Origin: Pleurocapsa sp. MO_226.B13
Lineage (GTDB): Bacteria > Cyanobacteriota > Cyanobacteriia > Cyanobacteriales > Xenococcaceae
DNA: 13,091 nt
Direction: 5' to 3'
NCBI GenBank assembly: GCA_030064795.1
Contig: JASJEI010000191.1
Span: forward strand, 1-13,091
In this document: positions 6,450 to 13,091 of the stretch, piece after piece
Layout: every line of letters starts with the position of its first letter
Numbering within the stretch: the stretch's first letter is position 1
The notes under the pieces: generated by a model
Databases searched by the model: none
What the model was told of the DNA's origin: nothing
Seen by the model: the letters and a program-made list of their open reading frames with translations, nothing else
Made by a program: the position numbers and the translations under genes

Positions 6450-6782
6450 TCAAGCTGCCCGTTGTTGGACCACAGCAACCACGGCAACGATACCTCTCAG
6501 CGTGGCAGCCAACACGAGATAGTAAGCAACGCAGGCCCACCCTGTTGCTAGAGGCTGGAGGACGAAGAAGATGCTGGGTATGAGACTGGCATGCATGAGC
6601 ATCGCCATGAGCAGGCTATCGGTACAGTCGTAGACCCAAACCATGAGCATCCGATAGGGGGGCAGGACAATGTGTTGTGTTAAGCCGTTAGCGATGTAGG
6701 CCTTCGCAGCTGTTAGCGCTTTTAGCCTGAAGGCGCTGGCCACCATTGGCCATGTTGCGTGTATGCTCTTGGACTTTCTCAC
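6450..6782 (-). pseudogene. CPBP-family intramembrane protease, C-terminal fragment
   Basis: The product resembles only the C-terminal end of CPBP (CAAX-processing and bacteriocin-processing) glutamic membrane proteases. The recognisable part starts near residue 38: LPPYRMLMVWVYDCTDSLL is followed by MAMLMHASL with the conserved H64, then a terminal membrane helix (about 82-105). The catalytic EExxxR motif and the first membrane segments are missing, and the DNA beyond 6782 does not encode them in any frame I can see. Residues 1-35 do not look like the family and are probably not natural coding sequence. No ribosome binding site precedes the apparent start. This is most likely a 5'-truncated relic, divergent from the methyltransferase-like gene at 6859. 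Confidence 0.55.
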
Positions 6783-6848
6783 AAGAACTTCATCTTTTTA
6801 TTTTAGGCTCAGGGTGTGAGGAAAGCCCCTGGCTGGTGTTTCCTATTC

Positions 6849-6855
6849 AGGAGGG
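6849..6855 (+). promoter_or_regulatory. Ribosome binding site of the methyltransferase-like gene
   Basis: aggaggg is a near-perfect Shine-Dalgarno sequence, separated from the ATG at 6859 by only three bases. It fixes the start of the gene, even though the spacing is shorter than usual. Confidence 0.65.
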
Positions 6856-6858
6856 TCT

Positions 6859-7527
6859 ATGAAGATCTTCAGGATTTTGGCAGGGTTGATTACTGCTTTG
6901 GTCTGTGTCGGCGTTTTTGGGCTGGTGGGTCGCTGGAATTGGTATCGGGGATGGGTCTTTATCGGACTGCTGATTATTGGCCGCATTGTGAGCTTACCTT
7001 ATTTGTGGCGAAAAAATCCTGAGCTGATGAAGCGACGGAGGCAGTTTGGTCAAGGAACCAAAACCTGGGATGTGGTGTTACTGGCATTCTTTGGGCTCAC
7101 TTTTCTGGCAATCCCGATTGTGGCTGCCCTGGATATTCGCTATCAGTGGTCAGACATGTCCCTCTGGCTATGGCTGGTGGGCGCTGTCTTGTATTTCGGT
7201 TTCGTAGCCGTGATTACGTGGTCTATGGCGGTGAATCCTTACTTTGAGAAAACGGTCAGAATTCAACGCGATCGCAACCATCACGTGATTGACTCTGGCC
7301 CCTACAGCATCATCCGACATCCCGGCTACGCTACGATCATTCTCGGGTTAGTACTGGCCATGCCCCTACTGCTGGGCTCCTGGTGGGCCTTTAGTCCGGC
7401 CATCCTCACAACGCTCTGCTTGGTTCTACGCACTGCGTTAGAAGACCGCACCCTGCGTCAAGAGCTAACCGGCTACGAAGCCTACACCAGCAAAGTCCGT
7501 TATCGACTGTTACCCGGCCTTTGGTAA
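6859..7527 (+). CDS. Isoprenylcysteine carboxyl methyltransferase-like membrane protein
   Basis: This integral membrane protein belongs to the ICMT/phospholipid methyltransferase superfamily, whose members use S-adenosylmethionine to methylate lipids or lipid-like substrates at the membrane. The product has 222 residues. Predicted membrane segments lie at about 4-24, 31-49, 72-91 and 102-122, with a helical hairpin at 158-190. The family signature is complete: NPYFEKTVRIQ (126-136), SGPYSIIRHPGY (146-157) with the cofactor-binding RHPGY, LEDRTLRQE (194-202) and YEAYTSKVRYRLLPG (206-220). The substrate cannot be told; bacterial members act on varied targets, and true CAAX substrates are not expected. 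The gene carries a HIP1 site at 7268. It is divergent from the protease fragment to its left and seems to be a single transcription unit. Confidence 0.85.
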   Translation: MKIFRILAGLITALVCVGVFGLVGRWNWYRGWVFIGLLIIGRIVSLPYLWRKNPELMKRRRQFGQGTKTWDVVLLAFFGLTFLAIPIVAALDIRYQWSDMSLWLWLVGAVLYFGFVAVITWSMAVNPYFEKTVRIQRDRNHHVIDSGPYSIIRHPGYATIILGLVLAMPLLLGSWWAFSPAILTTLCLVLRTALEDRTLRQELTGYEAYTSKVRYRLLPGLW

Positions 7528-7656
7528 AGAGCAAACAGTCTTCAGCAGGTCGTGCAGGTGCAAAAGTATCCATCAATGCCCTGCATCTGGCACGAGTGTA
7601 GCCTCACAGTTTGGAACCGTGCTGCTAAGGTATCTCCCCATCGCAGGTGGAACACT

Positions 7657-7686
7657 GCAGTCCAGTTCGCAGCAGTCCAGTTCGCA
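7657..7686. repeat. 15-bp perfect tandem duplication
   Basis: gcagtccagttcgca occurs twice head to tail (7657-7671 and 7672-7686). It lies in the 237-bp gap between two convergent genes; I see no gene or clear terminator in that gap. Replication slippage is the simplest origin. Confidence 0.75.
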
Positions 7687-7764
7687 GAGCATACTCGGCA
7701 TAGGCCAATCGCCGTTAGTCGGATAGCTGAATGTGGGTGTCGATTCGAGGCTGGGTCATGGCCG

Positions 7765-8307
7765 TTAGAAGGTTGAATCGGACTCTTGAGCTTCACCATA
7801 CTGCGAGCGGAAATCCTCAATCTGGGTTTGAATCTCTGCATAGTCAAAGTAATCAACCACAGCAGCGATACCTTCGGGGCGATTAGTGATGACCGTTGTC
7901 CCAGCCCCTGTTAGATCTATCGATTCTGTATTGATATTCCAGTAAGCACCACCCATGGTGATTGAGATTATCATCGTGAGCACTGTAATACCGCCACTCT
8001 CGAAGCATCGAGTGATTTCATAGTCAATATTGCGAGCACCAATTTCTTCTGAGGACTCTCTCCAGAACTCAGCGATCGCTTCACGACCCACCAGTGCGAT
8101 GGCATCTTGATCCAAGTGAACAACTGTTGGATCATCGTATGTCGCATCCGGTGCAAGTAACGCCTGCATGCGTGCCCAATCCTGAGACTCTATCGATTCA
8201 ACCCAGTTATACGCGGGCGAATCTTCACCACAGGCAGAGGCTAATACGGGTTGATTCATACCAGCGGCGAGTAGCGCGCAAGTTAAGTAAATGGATGTCC
8301 AGCGCAT
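7765..8307 (-). CDS. Secreted SnoaL/NTF2-like domain protein
   Basis: The 180-residue product begins with a Sec signal peptide: a short basic start, a hydrophobic core (IYLTCALLAAG, 6-16) and a likely cleavage site after VLASA at residue 25. C26 directly after cleavage raises a lipoprotein option, but the lipobox is poor. The mature part (about 33-165) has the look of a SnoaL-like, NTF2-fold domain: WVESIESQDWARMQALLAPDATYDDPT, then GREAIAEFWRES, then an alternating beta region ending in VVDYFDYAEI. Such domains bind small molecules or catalyse isomerase or hydrolase steps; no substrate is implied here. The start is supported by AGGAGA (8313-8318). A HIP1 site is at 8072. The gene may be the last of a minus-strand group reaching up to 10385. 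Confidence 0.75.
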   Translation of the reverse strand: MRWTSIYLTCALLAAGMNQPVLASACGEDSPAYNWVESIESQDWARMQALLAPDATYDDPTVVHLDQDAIALVGREAIAEFWRESSEEIGARNIDYEITRCFESGGITVLTMIISITMGGAYWNINTESIDLTGAGTTVITNRPEGIAAVVDYFDYAEIQTQIEDFRSQYGEAQESDSTF

Positions 8308-8387
8308 AATTGTCTCCTATTTATGCATGCGTTTGTTATGTGGTTATTCTGATGATGGGCCATACAGTTTAAAGATCTCAGCTGAGG

Positions 8388-8771
8388 TCATATTATCTGT
8401 TTGATTGGCAAAGCTGTAAAACGGAGGTTTTTTGTCATGGACAAATCAATTTTTGTGCTCGGACATCCTGCACACCACGCTGAGAGGGCGGCGCAGGCAT
8501 TTTGCCATACTTTTTCGGCAGGGTGTTGCTGACCAGGAGAACGCATGCCTAGCCCTTTTTGGGTCTCTTCTGCACCGATCGCCTCAATGATGTTGTAGAC
8601 CCATTGATCGGCCTTATGGTGGCATAATTCGAGACTTGATATAAGCTCGCGGATCTTCGAGACTTTTGGAGCGATGGGAGCAATATCGCTCTCTATCCTA
8701 TCAATGTCCAGTATTTCGGAATCTGCTTCTAGGGCGCAATTACGCCACCATGACCTGCAGGATGTCGGCAT
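8388..8771 (-). CDS. Hypothetical protein, 127 aa
   Basis: I do not recognise this protein. The frame is preceded by AGGAG ten bases upstream of the ATG at 8771, and it starts 60 bp downstream of the stop of the flavoprotein gene in the same direction, so co-transcription is possible. Residues 16-50 are acidic and helical (DSEILDIDRIESDIAPIAPK and LISSLEL), followed by HHKADQWVYNIIEAIGA. The last third is rich in cysteine, tryptophan and alanine, with no membrane segment or signal peptide. The amino-acid mix is unusual, so the frame may be partly or wholly non-coding or a decayed gene. The ribosome binding site is the main support. Confidence 0.4.
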   Translation of the reverse strand: MPTSCRSWWRNCALEADSEILDIDRIESDIAPIAPKVSKIRELISSLELCHHKADQWVYNIIEAIGAEETQKGLGMRSPGQQHPAEKVWQNACAALSAWCAGCPSTKIDLSMTKNLRFTALPIKQII

Positions 8772-8831
8772 TTCTTCTGCTCTCCTAATTGGTTCGGCGG
8801 TCCGTTTTGTGTTGGCACAAACGCCGGGAGA

Positions 8832-10385
8832 TCACGGTGCGTAGCCCAGTGCCGCCTTCGCCGCGGCGGCACCGCCGGCCATCGTGCCCGTAAAGCCGCC
8901 GCCAAACGCAAAGGCAGAGGCGAGCCATAGCCCGCTGATCGAGGTTTCGACTTGGCCCGGTGGCCCCTTCGTGAGCTCCTTCGGCGGGCGCATCTCGAAT
9001 CCGTAGACAGCACCGCCCGGCGTATTCAGGTATTCCTGCATGGTACGCGCCGTGGCGACGACTCGATCGACCACGGCGGCAGCAATCCCCGGCCATTCTT
9101 CGTCGAGCCGCCGGACAATTGCGTCCGTCCAAGAGTCTTTTTTCTTCCTATAAGCATCGACCGAGAGGCCCTCCCAGTTTTTCAGCCGGTCAGCGCAGAC
9201 GACATTCAGCGGAAAGACGTCGCCAGCCGTCAGTCCGCTGTCGATCTGGCTGTAATCGACGACACACATCGCTGGTATCCAGCCCGCAGGGAACTCGGCC
9301 ATCAGCTCGGCGCTGTGCTTGTAATCGCTGAGTCGTTCCATCCATGCAGGGATCAGCATGGTCGAATAGCTCGAAATGCCGAACTCCGCGGGCGATCTGT
9401 TGAGGCCGAGGGTGGCCGAGAATAGCGAAATCGACAAGGGCCGGTCGTTGTAGGGCTCCATGAACGCCTGACGGTGGTCCTCGGGCAGCATTCCTTCGAT
9501 CACATGGGGCGCGGCGTTAGCGAAAATGACCGGCGCGCAGGCAACGATTTCCGCATCGTCCGACGCCGATCGGTAGCGCACACCCCTGGCTCGACCTTCT
9601 GGGTCGAGTTCGATGGCTGTTGCCTCGCATTCGGTCAGTGTGTCGCCGCCCTCCTCACGAATAATTTCGACAAGTCGATTGCTTAAGGACTGCGAGCCGC
9701 CCTTGATGTAGTAGCCGCCGTTTACAAGAAAATAACCTTGAGGAACCGCGTAGCCGAGCCACCAGAATTTGTCGGGGTCATCAGCGAAATAGGGCAGGTT
9801 GGCCGCGAGTGCGAACTTGATCGCCTCATTGTCGCCGAAATACCTTGCCATCACGTCGGACAGCGAAGAACGGATGTCGCGAAGTATGGCCCAGAGCTCG
9901 AGCGGCAGTTCGGCCGCATGCGCCAGTCGCCAGAGAACGCTGTGATGGCCCTGCAGATGCTCCAATGCCTTCAGTGTGCGCTTCAACTGGCGAAGGAATG
10001 CGCGGATGCTCAACCGTTGAGCGGGGAAGCGCTCCACTAGCTGTGTTTCCACGGCCTCAAGCCCATGCGGCAAACGGAAAGGCTCACCGATGAGCGGGCA
10101 TCGGACTTCGTGGAAGTTCTCCACGGAGAGGAATTCGATGTCTTCCTCGAGATCGAGGGCTTCGAAGACGTCGTGTTTGGGGTCGCCGCGTACTTCGGGA
10201 TTTGTGGTTTCATGCAGTGATGCTTCGACGGTCAGAGCACCATGCCTGTACGTCGTCGCGGCCCCACCGAACGATTTGTTGCGCTCTAGCAGTAGCACGT
10301 TCGCGCCTGTCCGCGCATAAAGGGCACCAGCCGTTAGACCGCCGAGACCGGATCCGATAACAATTGCATCGTAGGACTTGGGCAT
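8832..10385 (-). CDS. CrtI/retinol-saturase-like FAD-dependent oxidoreductase
   Basis: This flavoprotein of 517 residues belongs to the phytoene desaturase/all-trans-retinol 13,14-reductase group of NAD(P)/FAD amine-oxidase-type enzymes. The N-terminal Rossmann motif is DAIVIGSGLGGLTAGALYAR (6-25), with E34 positioned to bind ribose and SFGGAATTY (38-46) following. The C-terminal FAD motif is GLWLASAFAFGGGFTGTMAGG (485-505). Length and motif order fit the family. The substrate is probably a carotenoid, retinoid or other polyisoprenoid, but this cannot be fixed. The gene is visibly GC-rich, with many G/C third positions, and lacks HIP1 sites, unlike its neighbours, so it may be horizontally acquired. 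The ATG at 10385 has no clear Shine-Dalgarno, but it sits at the normal distance before the FAD motif. Confidence 0.85.
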   Translation of the reverse strand: MPKSYDAIVIGSGLGGLTAGALYARTGANVLLLERNKSFGGAATTYRHGALTVEASLHETTNPEVRGDPKHDVFEALDLEEDIEFLSVENFHEVRCPLIGEPFRLPHGLEAVETQLVERFPAQRLSIRAFLRQLKRTLKALEHLQGHHSVLWRLAHAAELPLELWAILRDIRSSLSDVMARYFGDNEAIKFALAANLPYFADDPDKFWWLGYAVPQGYFLVNGGYYIKGGSQSLSNRLVEIIREEGGDTLTECEATAIELDPEGRARGVRYRSASDDAEIVACAPVIFANAAPHVIEGMLPEDHRQAFMEPYNDRPLSISLFSATLGLNRSPAEFGISSYSTMLIPAWMERLSDYKHSAELMAEFPAGWIPAMCVVDYSQIDSGLTAGDVFPLNVVCADRLKNWEGLSVDAYRKKKDSWTDAIVRRLDEEWPGIAAAVVDRVVATARTMQEYLNTPGGAVYGFEMRPPKELTKGPPGQVETSISGLWLASAFAFGGGFTGTMAGGAAAAKAALGYAP

Positions 10386-10717
10386 GGGAAGTACCGCTTG
10401 AGCTCATCATTAGAAAGTCTCGGGATAACCATCCCTCGGCTTCCTCTCCAAAATAGACATCAAACATGAGAAATTTGTGGGGAAATTGCCCATCCCGACA
10501 ACAGCAGTCTGGAGCAAGCACACGATCAAAGAGGGCTAACCTCCTGCTTCGGTTTTGTAGGCTTCATAGAGAATAAATTTGGGCTACCAACATAAGGCGA
10601 AAAATCACCCCCACATTGAGCCTGTCTTTGTCAATGTAAACGGTCGTGGCGAAAAATCCCTGGGAGATGATGTCCCAGGGGGCGGTATCGTACCTTTGTA
10701 AAGCAATAGAGGTAACG
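10386..10717. other. Intergenic region upstream of the split transposase gene
   Basis: About 330 bp lie between the start of the flavoprotein gene and the ATG of a plus-strand transposase-like gene. Apart from the hairpin at 10658-10680 I see no gene, RNA or clear promoter. The left end of the transposon that owned the downstream gene should lie here but is not recognisable, because its partner end is missing. Confidence 0.4.
10658..10680 (+). promoter_or_regulatory. GC-rich hairpin upstream of the split transposase gene
   Basis: ccctggga (10658-10665) and tcccaggg (10673-10680) are a perfect 8-bp stem with a 7-nt loop. It ends 37 nt before the ATG at 10718. No T-run follows, so it is more likely a transposon-end or leader structure than a terminator. 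Confidence 0.4.
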
Positions 10718-10866
10718 ATGAGTCTCAGTATACGACAGCGGTGTCAAAAAGTGGCTGAATGTATTCAGAGTCAAAGGAGCCAAGGGCTTCAAGCGCTCGC
10801 CAAGGCCACCGGTTTCACTATCAGCAGTGTCTATCGCCATCAACAGGCCATTGCCCGCCGTAATCA
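10718..10866 (+). pseudogene. Transposase-like gene, 5' part, split by IS630
   Basis: The ATG at 10718 follows GAGG (10709-10712) at five-base spacing. The first 49 residues include a helix-turn-helix, LQALAKATGFTISSVYRHQQAIARRN (24-49), as in a family of cyanobacterial transposase-like proteins. The frame is broken by the IS630-family element beginning at 10867. After that point it runs into the element end and stops at 10880-10882. An upstream GTG at 10646 also keeps the frame open but would run through the hairpin at 10658-10680 and lacks a ribosome site. The rest of the protein is encoded at 12031-13017. Confidence 0.7.
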
Positions 10867-10898
10867 TACTAAATCCGATTGATAAAGGTTATATAAAA

Positions 10899-11021
10899 CT
10901 AGCCGTATTTGAACCAATGATAATTAGTGAGGTTTTTAATTTCTTCCGTCATTTGACTGAGAACACAACAACGCTTTGATAGTCTTTCTTCAAGTTCATC
11001 AATACTTTCTATATTCTCAAA
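10899..11021 (-). pseudogene. IS630 transposase C-terminal segment in a shifted frame
   Basis: On the minus strand, in the frame that skips one base (G11022 on the plus strand), 40 codons run to a TAG at 10899-10901. They encode FENIESIDELEERLSKRC followed by a segment ending NLTNYHWFKYG. This is the normal IS630 C-terminal tail and it is missing from the main frame, so the transposase gene carries a frameshift between the two parts. Confidence 0.75.
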
Positions 11022-11970
11022 GCGCGATCGCTTCATCTACTAATGACCATAAACGCTCTGCTGGTTGTAATTCGGGAGAATAAGCGGGCAAAAACTCGGT
11101 CTCGATCCCTGAAGGCAAATTGACTTTCTGACTTCGATGCCATCCTGCTCTGTCTTGAACTAAAAGAATAATTTTGTCTTGGTCTGCACCTGCTTCGGTA
11201 GCAAAAGTTTCTAAGACTACGTTCATCCATTGGGTATTGACTCTGGGAATCAAATACCACAGAGTTTTACCACTTTTTGGTTCGACGAAACCATATACAT
11301 ATAACCATTCATACTGATGTTGTACAATTGCTTGTGGTCTAGTGCCAATGGGACTCCAAACTTTCTTTAGGATTGGTTTTAGTCCAACTCGATGCTCATC
11401 GAAAAACCAGACTTCTATTTTGGCATTGGGATATTTGTTTTCTAGTTGCTGAACTATAATAGGTAAATTTTCCTTAAATAAGTTTTGCTCTATGGGATCT
11501 CCTTTACTATGCTTCCGCCTTGGTCTTTGCCAAGAATAATCGCACTTTTTTAGATAATCCCATCCCCGTTGATTCCAAACTTTTTTTCTACCTGTTTCCT
11601 TTTCTATCCACCGAGCCACTTTTACTCCTGTCCAAATACCTCCGTCACTAGGTCTAGACTCAAGAGCTTGAGTTAGTTTTCGAAACTGTTCAGAAGATAG
11701 TAAAGCTTCTTTGCCGCCAGTATGTTTTGTCTCTTTCCTTGGCTTGACTTTTACTGCTATAACTCCATGCTGGTTATAACTTCTGACAATTCTTTGAGCA
11801 TAGCCGTAGCTAATTCCTACGGCGTAAGCACTATTTTTCATTGTCCAACCTTGAGCCATTTTCCAGAGTAAATGCCATCTTCTTGATTCAATCGGATTTT
11901 TACTCTGTAGATATCGTTTTTTTAGTTCAAAAGTACTTAAATGGGCGGCTAAATAAGCTTTTTTCGGCAT
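11017..11970 (-). CDS. IS630-family transposase, frameshifted near its C-terminus
   Basis: This DDE transposase moves the element at 10867-12029. In the 317-residue frame an N-terminal winged helix-turn-helix region (about 30-75, with MKNSAYAVGISYGYAQRIVR) is followed by a second DNA-binding part up to about 150. Then come the catalytic residues: D191 in VWFFDEHRVGLKP, D273 in LLVQDRAGWHRS and E305 in LPAYSPELQPAERLW. All three are present. The frame stops at 11017, eight residues after AERLW, whereas the usual tail of about 40 residues continues in another frame down to 10899. The shift lies in GCGATCGCGC, which contains a HIP1 octamer. The ATG at 11970 has no clear ribosome site. The enzyme could be dead, or the tail could be supplied by ribosomal frameshifting. 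Confidence 0.85.
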   Translation of the reverse strand: MPKKAYLAAHLSTFELKKRYLQSKNPIESRRWHLLWKMAQGWTMKNSAYAVGISYGYAQRIVRSYNQHGVIAVKVKPRKETKHTGGKEALLSSEQFRKLTQALESRPSDGGIWTGVKVARWIEKETGRKKVWNQRGWDYLKKCDYSWQRPRRKHSKGDPIEQNLFKENLPIIVQQLENKYPNAKIEVWFFDEHRVGLKPILKKVWSPIGTRPQAIVQHQYEWLYVYGFVEPKSGKTLWYLIPRVNTQWMNVVLETFATEAGADQDKIILLVQDRAGWHRSQKVNLPSGIETEFLPAYSPELQPAERLWSLVDEAIAL

Positions 11971-12030
11971 TGTTAATCTGAGCTATTTTACCTGTTATTT
12001 TAAGCTACTTTTACCAATCGGATTTAGTAT

Positions 12031-13017
12031 CAGCACCCAGAGTCGTGGTGGTGGGAAACCTGCGTGGGCAGTCAATGGCTAAAGGTGTTGGTGTTGGGTG
12101 TAGTCTACTACTTCGGCATCAAGCATGGCATCGGTGCTGAGGGGCTAGCAGAATTCTTTGAAGCCGTTCACTTGAATCATCATGTGGGTACATCAGCTAG
12201 TTCCCTGCGAAAGTTGAAGCAACAAATGCGCGAGGCCATTGAAGCCTATGAGATGTCTCAAAGTGAGCATTGCCAGCCTCATGACGGTCAGGGGATTTGT
12301 GTCGGCGGGGACGAAACTTTCTTTGGTCTACCAATTTTGGTGCTGGTGGAGTTAGCCAGTGGCTACATCTTTACTGAGGTCGAATGTGACAATCGGAGCT
12401 ACGCCACCTGGAGCAACCAGATTCAGCAGTGGTGGACTTCAGCAGGATGGCAATGTCACTTTATGGTCAGCGATGGCGCCCCTGCTCTGATTAAACTGGC
12501 CCGATCAGGATTGGGCTGTGTGAGTGTCGCCGACCTATTTCATCCCGTATTTCTCACAAATAGTGCGATCGCTATCTCTGAAAGCGCGAGTCAATTCAAC
12601 AAAAAAGCTCAGACGCTTCAACAGCAATATGTCAAAGCCACCCATGCAGCTAAATGCCAGGAACTCAAGCAATCTCTTGACGCCATCCGTACTCAACAGC
12701 CAACCTTGGAGGAGGACAAGACGACCTATCATCAAGCCCTTCAGGCCATTACCCTAGCAATTCATCCGTTTAATCTCATCACCCAGCAATGGCAGCTATT
12801 TGATGAACTATCAACCTGCCTGAGCACTCCCCTGAAGCAACTATCCACGCTGACCGAAAGTTATGGTGGAGACAAGGCGACTAAAGCCCTTGATACCTTC
12901 CAACAGCAGGTGCCCTCCATGGCTCAAGGGATTCATGCCTGGTGGCGATGGGTCAATGAAGCCCTCGCGCTCAAAACAGACGACCTGGCAATTGAACCCT
13001 TTTACTCTTACGGCTGA
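12031..13017 (+). pseudogene. Transposase-like gene, 3' part, split by IS630
   Basis: Joined to 10718-10866, this gives about 377 residues. The join reads ARRN-QHPESWWWETCVGSQWLK, and the stretch continues with VLGVVYYFGIKHGIGAE. An RNase H-like core is suggested by GGDETFFGLPILVLVE with its D at about 143, VSDGAPALIKLA with its D at about 197, and DLFH at about 217-220. A helical glutamine-rich region follows. I associate this layout with cyanobacterial transposase-like proteins sometimes annotated with DUF6399; this is from memory and unverified. Those proteins are longer, so the stop after FYSYG at 13017 may be a truncation next to unrelated DNA. GTG at 12064 is only the first available start in the broken gene; the frame is open back to the IS630 end. 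Confidence 0.65.
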
Positions 13018-13026
13018 GATAGGGAG

Positions 13027-13091
13027 CTACAGCAGCATACCGCGCACGAGCACGTCTACGGCTTCCTCTTCATCCAAACCGCGAGCCATGA
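13027..13091 (-). CDS. Possible C-terminal end of a SufB/SufD-family protein (partial)
   Basis: On the minus strand, entering from the window edge, a frame encodes MARGLDEEEAVDVLVRGMLL and then TAG at 13027-13029. The pattern xxRGLxEEEAxxxxVRGxL recalls the last helix of SufB/SufD-type Fe-S cluster assembly scaffolds (YLMSRGLxEEEA...). Only 20 codons are visible, so the call is tentative. The DNA is GC-rich compared with the transposase-like gene beside it. The ATG shown is probably internal, with the gene continuing beyond the window. Confidence 0.35.
   Translation of the reverse strand, partial: MARGLDEEEAVDVLVRGMLL

Larger units (their letters stand above)
10867..12029 (-). mobile_element. 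IS630-family insertion sequence inside a transposase-like gene
   Basis: The termini are tactaaatccgattgataaa (10867-10886) and the reverse complement of 12010-12029, identical except for one base in 20. They enclose one IS630-type transposase gene on the minus strand. By the IS630 convention the flanking TA (10867-10868 and 12028-12029) would be the target duplication. However, a second direct repeat, TCA, lies just outside it (10864-10866 and 12030-12032). Removing 10867-12032 restores the interrupted reading frame exactly, as CGT AAT CAG CAC CCA. The element is about 1.16 kb, a normal IS630 size. Confidence 0.88.

Noticed and set aside
8308..8345. An integron attC-like sequence (cataacaaacgc on the minus strand)
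   Set aside because: It lies upstream of the gene's ribosome binding site, where a cassette attC would not be. I found no matching second core site forming a long imperfect stem, and there is no integrase.
8437..8532. A 31-codon plus-strand ORF (MDKSIFVLGH...) with GGAGG nine bases before its ATG
   Set aside because: It lies entirely within the minus-strand 127-aa frame, resembles no known small protein, and a GGAGG motif alone is weak support. The opposite-strand frame also has a ribosome site.
8785..10320. Several plus- and minus-strand ORFs of 70-157 aa over the GC-rich flavoprotein gene
   Set aside because: Long open frames on both strands are expected in GC-rich coding DNA. Only the 517-residue frame shows domain motifs.
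1..13091. CRISPR arrays, tRNA or rRNA genes
   Set aside because: I saw no regularly spaced direct repeats beyond the IS-end pairs, no cloverleaf candidates and no rRNA-like stretches.

Overview
The window looks like accessory DNA from a cyanobacterium. Five full HIP1 octamers (GCGATCGC) lie at 5266, 7268, 8072, 11024 and 12565. The insertion sequences and small proteins are of kinds common in cyanobacteria, and most of the DNA is moderately AT-rich. Two stretches look foreign by base use: a GC-rich oxidoreductase gene (8832-10385), which has no HIP1 site, and the GC-rich right edge (about 13027-13091).

Layout from left to right. (1) The tail of a group II intron: domain V, domain VI and a 3' end at about 136. 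(2) A 262-bp element with 20-bp perfect terminal inverted repeats (173-434), MITE-like. (3) A complete-looking IS21-family element (about 503-3424) with istA, istB and an opposite-strand passenger gene. The passenger is bracketed by two inverted copies of a 24-nt hairpin. (4) An orphan XRE-type regulator or antitoxin-like gene (3508-3879, minus) with a palindrome over its likely -10 box. (5) An IS1634-type (IS4 superfamily) transposase gene (4021-5757). (6) About 0.6 kb of decayed DNA holding a hairpin, a 22-bp-spaced direct repeat and a start-less ORF remnant. (7) A small group of non-mobile genes: a CPBP-protease C-terminal fragment, an isoprenylcysteine-methyltransferase-like membrane protein, a secreted SnoaL/NTF2-like protein, an unrecognised ORF and a CrtI/retinol-reductase-like flavoprotein. 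(8) A transposase-like gene split by an IS630-family element (10867-12029), whose own transposase is frameshifted at a HIP1 site. (9) At the right edge, on the minus strand, what may be the last 20 codons of a SufB/SufD-family gene.

How the parts relate. Most of the window is a pile-up of mobile elements at different stages of decay. In both the IS21 and the IS1634 elements the transposase begins at a non-ATG codon that lies inside the 3' arm of a perfect 9-bp inverted repeat. This suggests that translation from read-through transcripts is blocked. The IS630 insertion is nested in an older transposase gene, and removing it together with one copy of a TCA direct repeat restores the reading frame exactly. 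The minus-strand genes between 7.7 and 10.4 kb could be co-transcribed, but no pathway is clear from sequence alone. The most unusual structure is the IS21 passenger gene with its inverted hairpin brackets.
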